Positions 7,657 through 17,105 are shown, counted from the first letter of the stretch. The stretch: DNA of 64,000 nucleotides from CAIYTF01 sp963664845 (GCA_963664845.1 OY761615.1:2852001-2916000); one strand, 5' to 3'. Notes: generated by a model not told the origin, from the letters alone. Translations and numbers: made by a program.

Positions 7657-9183
7657 ATGAATAAATTGCTTCTGTTTTTTTTGGTTCCGGTCTCTCTGTT
7701 TAGCCAGATAAATGTTACGTTCCAGGTTAACATGGGCGTTCAGATAAGGAAGGGACTATTCACCCCCGGGAAGGACAGTCTCTTTGTCCGGATTCACGAT
7801 AATGCTTACGGCGACTCTCTCTATTGGAAATATTTTTGGTTCAATATGCACAATGGCGTTCTGGGTGATTCTATTTACCGGGTTAAAGCTGACTTGCCCT
7901 CCATGTTATCAGGAAAACAGTGCAATTACACTTACGTTCTGAATGGTACACAAGCTGAACAATCGGCTTACCATCCGCTCTATTTTCATTCGGCGGATAC
8001 AGTTCTCTCACTGGTCTATTTTAATAACGACAGTATTTATAACCCCCGGAAGATCGTTAATCTCTCGATCACGTTTACCGCTGATATATCGGCAATCTGG
8101 GGTTCCGGAGCCGGATATTTTGATGACACCCGTGATTCACTAATGATAAGAGGTTTGGATTGGGCCGGCCTGGGGGCGCTTATTGACCCGGTCTCATGCC
8201 AAATGAAATTAGTAAGCCCTTCATCGAACGGTCTTTATAAAACAACCATACTCGTTAAAGGCAATGCGGGTGATTCAGCTTACTATACATACTTTGCAGT
8301 TCCGTCAGCGTACTTTTTCAACTCCGAACATGCCCGGTGGGTTACCTTTCCTTACTCTGATTCAGCGATCATACTTCCGACGGCGGTACTCAATATAAAG
8401 ATGACCCCCGTACTCTCGAAAAACCTCATAATTCAGTTTCAGGCAGACGTATCGGACCCAATACAGAATGGACTAACTGGTGAGCTGGTCCCGCTAAACA
8501 AAATCCAATTTATCGGGATAAAAGGTAACATTCCGCAACTTGGGTCATGGAAAGGGAATTGGACACCATCCGATACACTTGTTGCGCAGGGGAGTACCTA
8601 TCCGACGATGGTTGTCATGAATAATCAGGGAATAAATGGCGATGCAATTGCAGGTGATTATACGTGGACGGGGCAAATTGTGTTACCGGCGGGTTCTCCT
8701 GTTACCGGGATAGAATTCAGATATGCCTGCATGTATCCAGGCGCGGATACGGTGAACGGCGGCATACAGCCACTCAACAATGAGTCATGGCATGATGGCA
8801 ACCATCAATATTTTTGGGAGGAACCTAAATATAGTGATATTCTGATCGATCATAACATATTTGGTGCATTCCCGGATTGCCGGTGCGACGATGTTCGTGA
8901 AATGCCCGCTGTAAAAAATCTTCACTATGCGCTGGAACAGAATTATCCGAATCCCTTCAATCCAAGCACTACTATCAGTTTTTCTTTGTCTGAACGATCA
9001 AGAGTGGCTTTAAGTGTTTATAACAGTCTTGGCCAAAAAATTGCTGAACTCTTTAACGGTGAAAAAGCGGCTGGTTCTCATAGCGTTCAATGGAATGCGG
9101 GTAGCTTTGTATCAGGCGTTTATTTTTATGAATTGAGGTCTGAAAAGTTCACATCAGTTAAAAAGTTGCTGTTGGTAAAATAG
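7657..9183 (+). CDS. Secreted multi-module beta-sandwich protein with T9SS type A sorting domain
   Basis: The 508-residue product starts with a signal peptide (MNKLLLFFLVPVSLFSQ). It then has two related modules beginning NVTFQVNM (about 19) and LSITFTAD (about 136). A third begins LIIQFQADVSDP (about 263); it contains GNIPQLGSW, as in starch-binding CBM20-like folds, and an AGDYTW motif. The last 80 residues begin YALEQNYPNPFNPSTTISF and end in VKKLLLVK, the classical type A sorting domain recognised by the type IX secretion system, so the protein should cross the outer membrane and be attached or released. A strong AAGGAG site precedes the ATG. Carbohydrate binding is inferred from module type; no catalytic domain is seen. 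Confidence 0.8.
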   Translation: MNKLLLFFLVPVSLFSQINVTFQVNMGVQIRKGLFTPGKDSLFVRIHDNAYGDSLYWKYFWFNMHNGVLGDSIYRVKADLPSMLSGKQCNYTYVLNGTQAEQSAYHPLYFHSADTVLSLVYFNNDSIYNPRKIVNLSITFTADISAIWGSGAGYFDDTRDSLMIRGLDWAGLGALIDPVSCQMKLVSPSSNGLYKTTILVKGNAGDSAYYTYFAVPSAYFFNSEHARWVTFPYSDSAIILPTAVLNIKMTPVLSKNLIIQFQADVSDPIQNGLTGELVPLNKIQFIGIKGNIPQLGSWKGNWTPSDTLVAQGSTYPTMVVMNNQGINGDAIAGDYTWTGQIVLPAGSPVTGIEFRYACMYPGADTVNGGIQPLNNESWHDGNHQYFWEEPKYSDILIDHNIFGAFPDCRCDDVREMPAVKNLHYALEQNYPNPFNPSTTISFSLSERSRVALSVYNSLGQKIAELFNGEKAAGSHSVQWNAGSFVSGVYFYELRSEKFTSVKKLLLVK

Positions 9184-9190
9184 CGTTGAT

Positions 9191-9221
9191 AAAAGCCGTC
9201 AGCCCAACACTGGCGGCTTTT
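9191..9221 (+). terminator. Terminator after the T9SS cargo gene
   Basis: A 12-bp stem with one G-U pair (9191-9202 with 9210-9221) begins eight bases after the stop codon. It is A-rich on the left and ends in TTTT, the form of a rho-independent terminator. Confidence 0.7.
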
Positions 9222-9933
9222 CTATGCATAGTTTCAATCCCCAAAGATAAATTGACAGAAAAACAATAGACAAAAGCTCCAATATCTTGAGAAAAATTTT
9301 TTGCTTCGAATAGGTAAGCTCCATTTTATCCTTTGTTTCTCCTTGTCGGTTTGTTATTGAAAAGTATGCGGAGTTTGGCAGTTATCTTCCAAAACTGCGG
9401 GGAGCTTGTCTGAGGGCGATGCTAAACTTGGCGAATCAATTGTGGTTGTTTCTGTTTTTCTTCTGTTAACATTAGTTCCTCCTGGTTCAAAATTAGAAAT
9501 GCATATGCAAATATATTGACATTTTTTTATTGTTCAACACATACCGCTAAATTAGGGAGTGGTCATGAAACAGAAATACAGATTGGAATAGCTTCACGTA
9601 TACCTGCGCTCCGGATAAACCTGCCCATCTTCGGCAAGCTGCTTATTATCTGTTTGCTGGAGAACTAACAAAAACAGTATAGTTATTTAAATAATTATAT
9701 ATAGATTTCGATAGTTATATGGCAAAGTTTTGTCGCTGTAAAAAGGGAAAAGACAAATGCGGTTAAATGCCGGCTTTCCTCTCTTGATTTTCCTGAACAA
9801 AATTACCGGTGCCAATATATTTCTTTATACAGTATACGGGTTCTATCTGCTGTTTATAGTGTTGAAGTTGCCGGACAGATTTTTCTGTACGAGCTGTCAT
9901 TTGAAATATGCAAAATCAGAATAAAGGGTCGTT
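9222..9933. other. Intergenic region, no gene seen
   Basis: About 700 bases without a convincing reading frame, tRNA or strong hairpin. It separates two rightward genes for exported proteins and presumably carries the promoter of the propeller lipoprotein gene. Confidence 0.4.
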
Positions 9934-11211
9934 ATGAAATTCACAATTCTCTCTTGTTTTTCCCTGCTAATTTTCTTCAGCGCGGGATGCAATAAAGACA
10001 GTTTGCCAACACAAGCCGTTATTCCGGCCAACGGATCAACATTATATTCCCCGGAGGACAAGGCTGTTGAAGTGTACACGTCACCGGTGTTGACCTGGAC
10101 CGGGACCAGCGGTGATGTAAGCTATACATTGCAGGTTTCATCCAAGTCTGATTTCACCGATCTAAAATATAATCAAAGTGGCCTGACGACAACAAGCCAG
10201 CAAATCACCTGGCTTGATAATCAAACTACCTATTACTGGCGTGTCAGCGTAACTGGCCCTCAAGGCACGTCCGGATTCACAGAACCAAGGAGTTTTACTA
10301 CTTCTCCCGTTTGGTATATTTACTCTGCTGCCATTGACCCCATTCCAAATAACAAAATTCGGGCAATCGCCATCGAATCAAATGGGACAAAGTGGATAGG
10401 AACGATAAACGGTCTGGTTAAAATTAACACACCTATATGGACAACTTATCAAAACGCTGCCGCTGGTCTGCCGGATAATACAATAAACGCAATAGCAATA
10501 GAACCCAATGGCACCACGTGGATTGGGACGGCGAACGGCCTGGTGAAGTCTATTGAAGACGGAGGCGTAACCTACAATACGACTAATTCTGGGTTAAAGG
10601 ATAATTATATTACCGCAATTGGCATTGAGTCGAATGGCACGAAGTGGATCGGCGCCAAGGATGGCAGTCTGACCAGCTATAATGATACAGAATGGGTGTC
10701 CTATAATTCTTCGGGTTCCAAATTGCCCGGCAACGCCATCAACACAATTGCCGTTGATCCCAATAATACAAAATGGATCGGGACCAATGGAGGTGGACTG
10801 GTAAAATATAGTGGCTCGAGCTGGACGTTATATAATAAGGGAAATTCTGGCTTGCCCAATGATGAAGTGAACGCAATTGCTTTTGAGTCGGGTAATACAA
10901 AATGGATTGGAACTTCAAACGGACTCACCAAATATGATGGAAGTTCATGGACAGGCTATATATCTATTCCTGTTTCAGGAAAATCTTCCAATTCCTATAG
11001 CCACATAACGGCAATTGCCGTTGCCGCTGATGGACTCAAGTGGATTGGCACCGACGTAGGTGGCATCGTGAAGTTTGATGGCGCAAGCTTATGGAAAACT
11101 TACGATACCACAAATTCAGGGTTACCCAATAACAAAGTCAATGCAGTATGCATTGCGGCCAATGGGGCAAAATGGATTGGTACAGACTCCGGTGTCGCAG
11201 TTTATCCATAA
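9934..11211 (+). CDS. Lipoprotein with fibronectin-III-like domain and two-component-regulator-type beta-propeller
   Basis: The 425-residue protein starts with a lipoprotein signal (LLIFFSAGC, lipid-modified Cys at about 19). A fibronectin type III-like domain follows at about 45-125, with the end motif TYYWRVSV. From about 128 to the end there are seven or so repeats of the pattern GLPDNTINAIAIEPNGTTWI, ending in the strand motif KWIGT. These are the repeats found in the sensor propellers of hybrid two-component systems and in many stand-alone exported proteins. It has no kinase or T9SS tail, so it probably acts as an outer-membrane-anchored binding or scaffold protein. A ribosome site (AAAGGGTCGTT) precedes the ATG. 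Ligand unknown. Confidence 0.8.
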   Translation: MKFTILSCFSLLIFFSAGCNKDSLPTQAVIPANGSTLYSPEDKAVEVYTSPVLTWTGTSGDVSYTLQVSSKSDFTDLKYNQSGLTTTSQQITWLDNQTTYYWRVSVTGPQGTSGFTEPRSFTTSPVWYIYSAAIDPIPNNKIRAIAIESNGTKWIGTINGLVKINTPIWTTYQNAAAGLPDNTINAIAIEPNGTTWIGTANGLVKSIEDGGVTYNTTNSGLKDNYITAIGIESNGTKWIGAKDGSLTSYNDTEWVSYNSSGSKLPGNAINTIAVDPNNTKWIGTNGGGLVKYSGSSWTLYNKGNSGLPNDEVNAIAFESGNTKWIGTSNGLTKYDGSSWTGYISIPVSGKSSNSYSHITAIAVAADGLKWIGTDVGGIVKFDGASLWKTYDTTNSGLPNNKVNAVCIAANGAKWIGTDSGVAVYP

Positions 11212-11632
11212 TACCGGGATATAGTCTATGACGCCGGTGTGTAACCAACTTTTACTGGGAAATAAGTACAAATCCAAATAGACCTAAATTCATATGGTGT
11301 TAACGGAATAAGGAGTATGGATAATCTCCGGTTAATTAATAAGTCTCTGTTTATTCGGAAATACAAAGAAAAAAAATCCAATTACAATGCGCTTCCCGCA
11401 ACGGCGTATTACTCAACAATACAATAACGAGTAGCCGGTGGCTTCCGAACGCAGGCTTCGCGTTATTGGGCTGCCCTAAAATAAAGATACCCACCCCGAA
11501 CGGGATATTGGGAGATATTACGATTTGAACTGATCGACTGGAATAAACATCCAAAATTTGACTTTGGGTACAACCTGATGTTAAGAGTCGTTGCTTGTTT
11601 TCAAAAGATTACGATAAGTTCTGTTGCCGAAC
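11212..11632. other. Intergenic region between convergent genes
   Basis: About 420 bases with no supported gene. Open frames on either strand are short and lack recognisable domains or ribosome sites. Confidence 0.35.
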
Positions 11633-12700
11633 TCATTTCAAAAACTTCAACAACTCCTCAATCGGTTTCCCCTCAAATCTACTCTTGATATCCCGGAACC
11701 CTTTGCCATAAACCTGATCGGTATTCTCTTCCATGCGCTTAATAATAAACCTGGATTCCGGGTCGCCGGTCGAACGCAGGTACAGCCAGGAAATATAGTT
11801 GCAGCTTCCTTCTATTGTTGCAAGGGCTGAGGTGCGTTTTGCATTTTCATATATCCAGGCATGCATCAGTTCATGGGCAATAATTCCTTCAAGATCAATT
11901 GAGGGAAGCCCTTCCAGAACGTAAATAGTGTGGTGCGTTATTGTTTTGTCAAGCTTGTTGTTTATATAGCTCTCCTGTGACTCCGATTTGCAAAACCCAC
12001 GCAATTCATCAATCGGGCCCTGGCGATCATAGAACTGTATCAGTTTGTTCCGGTCAACTGCACGTATGGCTATTGCATCTCTGCGCAGTGCCAAATTGAA
12101 CCCTCTGAGCCGCGTGCATACTTTGGTCAACAGTTGTTCCCGTTCGCTGTCACTAAGCAATCCTTTGGAATAGCAGATATTGCATATTGCCCGCCCGTCG
12201 GAAAGTTTCTGTCCGCCGTGCGTGAGGCGCGGACAAATAAGCCTGCCGCAATTATCGCATTTTTCAAGTTCGTTGGCGTGCTGGGGGTGATATGCGTCGT
12301 TATAGATATTGGTGGTGTAAGTCCCCAACAGTGGTTCTCCGCATACGGCACACCGCAGGGCTACATTGTTGTTATAGCACGCTGAATGATACGGCTTGCC
12401 GGATGCACTTATATAATTTTCAGTTATTACCTTGCCGCAGGAATTGCAAATGAGTCCCTCCTCAATAGCGTAGCAATCTGCATGCAGGAAAGTTTCACCT
12501 TTTTTCTTATAACCCTCGGTGATCGGCTTGCCGCACTTACCGCAAACAAAATGTTCGGGATGGAAGAACTTCCCCTCAACGGTGAGGTAGGTTGACGTAA
12601 TGTTTTGCCCGCAGGAGAAGCAAACAACTGCTTCCTGGGAAAAACTGTTTCCAAAACCAAAGACTGCCCAAAAAACAAGAGAGCAAACAAGTAATTTCAT
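11633..12700 (-). CDS. Secreted LIM-domain/DA1-like zinc metallopeptidase
   Basis: The 355-residue protein has a signal peptide (residues 1-22). Zinc-finger modules of LIM type follow: first C27, C30, H47, H50 / C53, C56, H73, C76; then C85, C88, H105, C108 / C117, C120, H138, H141; and a further CxxC set C148, C151, C173, C176. The C-terminal part carries H276-E-L-M-H280 and E297 (in IEGSCNY), the HExxH...E zinc-peptidase site in the same setting as plant DA1 (HEMMHAW). In plants, DA1 is a ubiquitin-activated peptidase limiting organ growth. Here the protein is exported, so it must act on envelope or extracellular proteins; its substrate is unknown. A 54-codon gene lies 17 bases upstream, interrupted at its start by an IS. 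Confidence 0.8.
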   Translation of the reverse strand: MKLLVCSLVFWAVFGFGNSFSQEAVVCFSCGQNITSTYLTVEGKFFHPEHFVCGKCGKPITEGYKKKGETFLHADCYAIEEGLICNSCGKVITENYISASGKPYHSACYNNNVALRCAVCGEPLLGTYTTNIYNDAYHPQHANELEKCDNCGRLICPRLTHGGQKLSDGRAICNICYSKGLLSDSEREQLLTKVCTRLRGFNLALRRDAIAIRAVDRNKLIQFYDRQGPIDELRGFCKSESQESYINNKLDKTITHHTIYVLEGLPSIDLEGIIAHELMHAWIYENAKRTSALATIEGSCNYISWLYLRSTGDPESRFIIKRMEENTDQVYGKGFRDIKSRFEGKPIEELLKFLK

Positions 12701-12717
12701 CTTTCCTTACAAAGTCA

Positions 12718-12882
12718 TTAATATAAGATACCTGAAACCGGTATATCTGTTTTCCGGTCTCCAAGTTCCTCATAAATCTTGAGAAAGTCAAAGCGAATAC
12801 GCTTCCCGTCCGCAGGCAGAAGCACCCAGGCTTCCCCGGCGATTCTGTTTCTCCGGTTCTGCTCTTCCCCATGGAAAATCAT
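12718..12882 (-). CDS. Small protein whose start codon lies in an IS target duplication
   Basis: A 54-residue frame (starts MIFHGEEQNRRN, ends TDIPVSGILY) runs leftward and stops 17 bases before the LIM/DA1-like gene. Its ATG (12880-12882) is inside the 10-bp duplication made by the IS at 12885-14288. Joining the flanks restores GGGAGAAATG in front of the frame, with an in-frame TAA four codons upstream. The IS therefore separated the coding sequence from its ribosome site and promoter. The protein-like composition and tight spacing suggest a first gene of a two-gene operon. Function is unknown and it could still be a chance frame. Confidence 0.4.
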   Translation of the reverse strand: MIFHGEEQNRRNRIAGEAWVLLPADGKRIRFDFLKIYEELGDRKTDIPVSGILY

Positions 12883-12884
12883 TT
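12875..12884. repeat. Target-site duplication, IS copy 1, left
   Basis: AAAATCATTT directly abuts the left end of the IS and is repeated at 14289-14298 on the other side. This marks a 10-bp staggered insertion, the size range usual for IS4-family elements. Confidence 0.85.
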
Positions 12885-14288
12885 TTGGAGTTTCCCCAAA
12901 AATAATCACTCTTTTTCCACCAGCGCTAAATAGAGTTCTATAGCGAAGAGCTTTTGGATGGATTCCAGTAGTTTATAGAACAGAAACAGCGGTCGTTTTT
13001 TTCTTAAGAAGCTAAAATCTATAAGCCAAGTAAACAACATCTTCTGTCGTTTTTGCAGGTATTGCAAACAGTTCCACAGCGCAAGGATACTTATCTGAAT
13101 CAGCACGACCAGTTGCTGAAAAGCCTTATATGATTGTACCCTGATATCTTCAAGCGCTAACGCTTGCTTGACAAACCGAATCCCTTCTTCACAGCCCCAT
13201 CGTTTCCCATATAACTTTGCTATTGCTAAAGCGTCACGCAGTTTCCTGATGGGAACATTAGTATAAAAATAGCTTCGCTCGCCGGCTTTCTCTATCCCCT
13301 CAACAATAATTACTTGAAGAGGGATCGTTTCTTTTACCGTACTCCCATTCGGTACTACCTTTATTGTACAGTACCCGTATTTGATCTTTGTTTCTCTTTT
13401 TGCCCATTTCATCTTGCGTCCATTTTTCTGTAACATATAGTATTGATAAAACGGATATCTGCCAGGTAGTTCTGTTTTATTAACAATATCCTGTATCAGT
13501 TCCATATGCCCCCCTTCATTCATAACGCTCCGAACTTTATACCCGCGAATTATAAAGGATAAACGCATGCTGCTGAAAAAGGCAAAGTTCCAGCTGCTGT
13601 CAAATCCCCGATCCATTATCCAATGCCCAACCAATCCAAAAATAGTTACTATGTGTTCAACGGCATTTTTGATTTCGGTATTTATACTGGTAAAACCCTT
13701 GGCTTTTGTCGAAAACATATCCATATACAAAGGAATATGCTCCCCCTTGTTTTGGATTCCCTCGATAACAACACTCCAATAACCATCAACCAGTTTTCCT
13801 TCTGATCCGTCATGAACCTTGTCCATGCATTCAAACACATGACTGCCTTCTTTATTAATGTCCGTTAAATCAAGTGCAAAGACGGGCTCTTTCCCCAAAT
13901 AGCCACTGTGGTGGACTATTTGGTTTGCATTCGAACGGAGGAGGGTCGTTTGGAGTTCGCTGTGTAATTCATATCCCAATCGCTTCTCTATGCCATGGAA
14001 TGAGTGATTAGCCTTAAGGAGCGCTGATGCTATGCGGCTAAGAACTGAACTTCCGCTCAGAAGGATACCGCTGATCGCTTCTGCAATAAACCGACGTTTC
14101 GTCCCTTTTTGCCCTATACTGACTTTACTGCTGAAATCATGCAATAATCTTTGAAGTTGAATTACTATTTGTCTTGCAGGCAGTTTTTTTTTCCGCGCAA
14201 CCATTGCTTTTTCCTTTCATGGTAATTACGGAACTATAACTTATTGTTTTGCCTGTTTTTAGCAAATAGTATTTTTGGGGAAACTCGA
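12885..14288 (-). mobile_element. IS4-family insertion sequence, copy 1 (1404 bp)
   Basis: The element is bounded by 10-bp target duplications and has 17-bp perfect inverted ends (GAGTTTCCCCAAAAATA) with two or three extra outer bases. It carries one transposase gene. It has the same length, end sequences and encoded protein as the copy at 45920-47323, which points in the opposite direction. The match implies recent movement. Confidence 0.92.
12906..14204 (-). CDS. IS4-family transposase, copy 1
   Basis: The 432-residue DDE transposase has acidic residues at D112 (FALDLTD), D198 (IMDRGFD) and E339. It also has the exact IS4 signature Y332-x2-R335-x3-E339-x6-K346 around KRWGCEEGIRFVK. It cuts and pastes the element by binding the terminal inverted repeats. 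The reading frame is intact and encodes the same protein as copy 2, so both copies may be active. The N-terminus is basic (ARKKKLPARQ), as in DNA-binding regions of the family. Confidence 0.93.
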   Translation of the reverse strand: MVARKKKLPARQIVIQLQRLLHDFSSKVSIGQKGTKRRFIAEAISGILLSGSSVLSRIASALLKANHSFHGIEKRLGYELHSELQTTLLRSNANQIVHHSGYLGKEPVFALDLTDINKEGSHVFECMDKVHDGSEGKLVDGYWSVVIEGIQNKGEHIPLYMDMFSTKAKGFTSINTEIKNAVEHIVTIFGLVGHWIMDRGFDSSWNFAFFSSMRLSFIIRGYKVRSVMNEGGHMELIQDIVNKTELPGRYPFYQYYMLQKNGRKMKWAKRETKIKYGYCTIKVVPNGSTVKETIPLQVIIVEGIEKAGERSYFYTNVPIRKLRDALAIAKLYGKRWGCEEGIRFVKQALALEDIRVQSYKAFQQLVVLIQISILALWNCLQYLQKRQKMLFTWLIDFSFLRKKRPLFLFYKLLESIQKLFAIELYLALVEKE

Positions 14289-14298
14289 AAAATCATTT
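14289..14298. repeat. Target-site duplication, IS copy 1, right
   Basis: AAAATCATTT, the partner of 12875-12884. The two identical copies show that the flanks of this insertion are still the original ones. Confidence 0.85.
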
Positions 14299-14382
14299 CT
14301 CCCAATTATTTCAAAAAATTCACTATTTTTCAAAGTTTGAAACTTTCATCTAATTTACCTCTATACGTAAAAGGAACAATGC

Positions 14383-16014
14383 ATGCCGGAATTTTCTGAG
14401 CAGCAGGCAAATGATATAACAAGAACACTTGATGAGATTAAAAGGCTGTTGGCGCAGCTTACAGAATCTCCCGGTGATATTGCAGTAAAAGAAAAACTGT
14501 TTAATCTTTATAACACTGTATGCAAATATCATGTTGAGCGATGTGATGTTTCCAGGGCCATTTATTATCTGAGGGAAATGCAAAATTTCGGCTTGCAGGG
14601 CGAACAGTCACAAACCGTTCTGGGGTGGAATATATTTCATATTTTGAAGGCAATTTTCTGCGACGATTATGCAAAACGCCATTACCCAAAAGCAGTGCCC
14701 GAACTGGCTGACCGCTTCTTCTCGCTCAATTTCCCCCGTCCGTCACAGCTGCATTCTTCCATTATTGGGATATTAGCAAAGCTTGCACAGGAACGGACGG
14801 ATTGGTTCCTGCCCTATATTCGGCAAACGGGCTTTGACGCTCTTCAGGACTCCGATTTCCAACCCTATTCCAAAGACGGTAAAAAACTTACCCCGTTGGC
14901 AGAAACCTTGTTCCTGAAATGCGCCAAAGCACTCGAGCACTCCCCAAACCTCGATGACCATCGCTGGCTCCTGGAGTCTCTTGAAAAACACCAGCAGAAA
15001 TTTTCCGAAAACCAGTGGATAAGCTACTACCAGGGTAAACTGATGCTTAAACTCGATAGGGTTGATGGTGCCAAACGGTTTATTAACGAGATCCTGGGAC
15101 GGCACAAAAATCAGTTTTGGGCCTGGGCGGTGTTTGGTGAAACGTTCAAACATTCCGATAGTGAAATGTACCTTGTCTGTTTGTGTAAAGCGCTTTCTTT
15201 CCCAACCGAATCGAGCTTGCTTCTGAATGTTCGGGAAGAACTTGCCGTTTTGCTCCACGAAATGGGGTTTCTGCCGGAAGCGAAAACTGAAATTGAAACC
15301 ATTAAAGCAGCCAAAAAACTGCTTGACCTGCCCGTGCCCGAGGAAATTCAAAAGATCACTCAGGAAGAATGGTATGCGTCCACTGTTGCCTGCAAAAGCA
15401 ATCTTGCCTTCTATCTGCAACGGCTTCCACAAGCCAATGCATTAATTAAAGATGATTCTGCCCCTCAGCCCGGCATCGTGACTGCCTGTTATGAGGCAAC
15501 GCGGGGTGTCTTCATTCAGTTTGATCTTGACAAGGTGGCATTATATAAGTATGGAAAAACGCCTGACTCTCTGACCTTCAACGTTGGCGATATCGTAACG
15601 GTTTCTGTTCAGGAGGTTCTTATTGGCGGGCACAGACGCTATGAAGCACTTAAAGCCGAACCCGGCGAGCAAATGCCCTCCGAAGACTATGTTAAAAAGA
15701 TCAGCGGTGATCTGAAAATGCCGCAAAAAACCGAAGCAGCGGCTTTCGGTTTCGTTGGCGATATATATGCACCGCCGGATCTGGTAAAAGGTCTCCAAAA
15801 TGGAGCCAAAGTTAAGGGTCTTGCAATTAAAGAGTTCAATAAAAAGCGAAATCAATACGGCTGGCGGGCTATTGTCCTTCAGGCAGACAATACACCGGTG
15901 GAGACTAAACCGGCACTGGTTGCCGAACCGGTTGAGGCTATTCCTGCAGCAGACCCAGTTTCAGCAGCTGAGGCAGTTCCGGTCCCAAATGGGGGCAAAG
16001 AAATTTCGACTTGA
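14383..16014 (+). CDS. TPR-like helical protein with C-terminal OB-fold (S1/CSD-like) modules
   Basis: The 543-residue cytoplasmic protein has a helical N-terminal two thirds (about 1-350), with TPR-like pairs such as NQFWAWAVFGETF and FLPEAKTEIETI. Two beta-rich modules follow. One at about 363-427 (GIVTACYE, FNVGDIVTVSV) and one at about 452-505 (FGFVGDIYAPPDLV, VKGLAIKEFNKK) resemble S1/cold-shock OB folds. The tail (about 510-543) is Ala/Pro/Glu rich. This order recalls the TPR-plus-S1/CSD component described for TOTE conflict systems, but no primase, helicase or nuclease partner lies nearby, so it may be a stand-alone RNA-binding homologue. The OB-fold reading is from sequence pattern only. 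IS copy 1 ends about 95 bases upstream. Confidence 0.5.
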   Translation: MPEFSEQQANDITRTLDEIKRLLAQLTESPGDIAVKEKLFNLYNTVCKYHVERCDVSRAIYYLREMQNFGLQGEQSQTVLGWNIFHILKAIFCDDYAKRHYPKAVPELADRFFSLNFPRPSQLHSSIIGILAKLAQERTDWFLPYIRQTGFDALQDSDFQPYSKDGKKLTPLAETLFLKCAKALEHSPNLDDHRWLLESLEKHQQKFSENQWISYYQGKLMLKLDRVDGAKRFINEILGRHKNQFWAWAVFGETFKHSDSEMYLVCLCKALSFPTESSLLLNVREELAVLLHEMGFLPEAKTEIETIKAAKKLLDLPVPEEIQKITQEEWYASTVACKSNLAFYLQRLPQANALIKDDSAPQPGIVTACYEATRGVFIQFDLDKVALYKYGKTPDSLTFNVGDIVTVSVQEVLIGGHRRYEALKAEPGEQMPSEDYVKKISGDLKMPQKTEAAAFGFVGDIYAPPDLVKGLQNGAKVKGLAIKEFNKKRNQYGWRAIVLQADNTPVETKPALVAEPVEAIPAADPVSAAEAVPVPNGGKEIST

Positions 16015-16076
16015 TTATATGCTTTGAAATACCAATTTTATACATTCGTTTATTTATCATTATTATATAGAACTAA

Positions 16077-17105
16077 ATGCTTAAAAACATAGCTCTTGCC
16101 GCGGTACTTCTGTTTTCAATCATGGTAGAGGCCCAAACTGTTGCGGCTAAATATGCCGGGGAGTTTTTGGCAATTGGAGTCGGTGGAAGACCGGCCGGCA
16201 TGGGTGGCGCTTTTACCGCCATGGCCAATGATGTTACAGGGGCGTATTATAACCCTGCCGGATTGACACAGATCAATTTTCCTCAGGTTGCACTCATGTA
16301 TGATGCACAGTTTGGTAATCTTGTGAATTACAACTATGCAGGCGTTGCACTTCCCTATGGACAATCGTACACCTTTGGTTTGTCGGTCATGCGGCTCGGG
16401 ATTGATGGTATTGATGACACCCGCCATGCTTTGGTGGATAAATTGACAGGAGCCGTTATCACGGAAATTAACGATAATGCCAGAATTGACCAATCCAAAG
16501 TGAAGCAATTCAGCAATCAGGACTGGGCTTTTTATTTTTCCGGATCTAAAAAATATTCCGATAACCTTTCTCTTGGCGTTAACGTGAAACTTATTTCCCG
16601 AAGTATTGCCGAGTATTCTGCTTTTGGAATTGGTTTTGACGTTGCCGGGTTGTATAAGGCATCGGAAGCTCTTACGTTGGGAGCAACACTGCAGGATGCA
16701 ACAACCACTCTGGTGGCGTGGAGTACCGGCAGAAATGAGCTCATCACACCTACGCTTAAAGTTGGTGGGCTATATAAAACTGCGGTGTTCAACTCATTGA
16801 CGGTTGCACCTATACTCGATCTTGATGTACGGTTTGAAAATAGGAAATTTGCTTCCACGTTCAATGTGGGTCCCGTCAGTTTCGATCCGCATGCCGGATT
16901 GGAAATGGTCTATAATAAAGTTTTCGCCGTTCGCGCCGGGTATAACGATGTGAAGCAATTCACCTTTGGTGCGGGAATAAAATTACCCAAACTCAACATT
17001 GATTATTCCTTTGCGCGGTTTGCACTTTCAGAGGAAGACCGGCTGCCTGATACACACCGGGTTTCTTTAATTTTGACGCTGGAAGAGCCGCGTTTCGCAC
17101 GCTAA
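16077..17105 (+). CDS. PorV/PorQ-like outer-membrane beta-barrel protein
   Basis: The 342-residue protein has a signal peptide (to about residue 19), followed by the characteristic start of PorV/PorQ (UPF0164) barrels: a GVGGRPAGMGGAFTAMAND stretch and YYNPAGLTQ. Alternating hydrophobic strands run to the end, which closes with RVSLILTLEEPRF. PorV-type proteins shuttle T9SS cargo to the attachment complex; many paralogues have unknown roles. A type A sorted cargo gene lies elsewhere in the window, which fits a T9SS organism. It follows the TPR/OB-fold gene by 62 bases and may be cotranscribed with it. Confidence 0.8.
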   Translation: MLKNIALAAVLLFSIMVEAQTVAAKYAGEFLAIGVGGRPAGMGGAFTAMANDVTGAYYNPAGLTQINFPQVALMYDAQFGNLVNYNYAGVALPYGQSYTFGLSVMRLGIDGIDDTRHALVDKLTGAVITEINDNARIDQSKVKQFSNQDWAFYFSGSKKYSDNLSLGVNVKLISRSIAEYSAFGIGFDVAGLYKASEALTLGATLQDATTTLVAWSTGRNELITPTLKVGGLYKTAVFNSLTVAPILDLDVRFENRKFASTFNVGPVSFDPHAGLEMVYNKVFAVRAGYNDVKQFTFGAGIKLPKLNIDYSFARFALSEEDRLPDTHRVSLILTLEEPRFAR

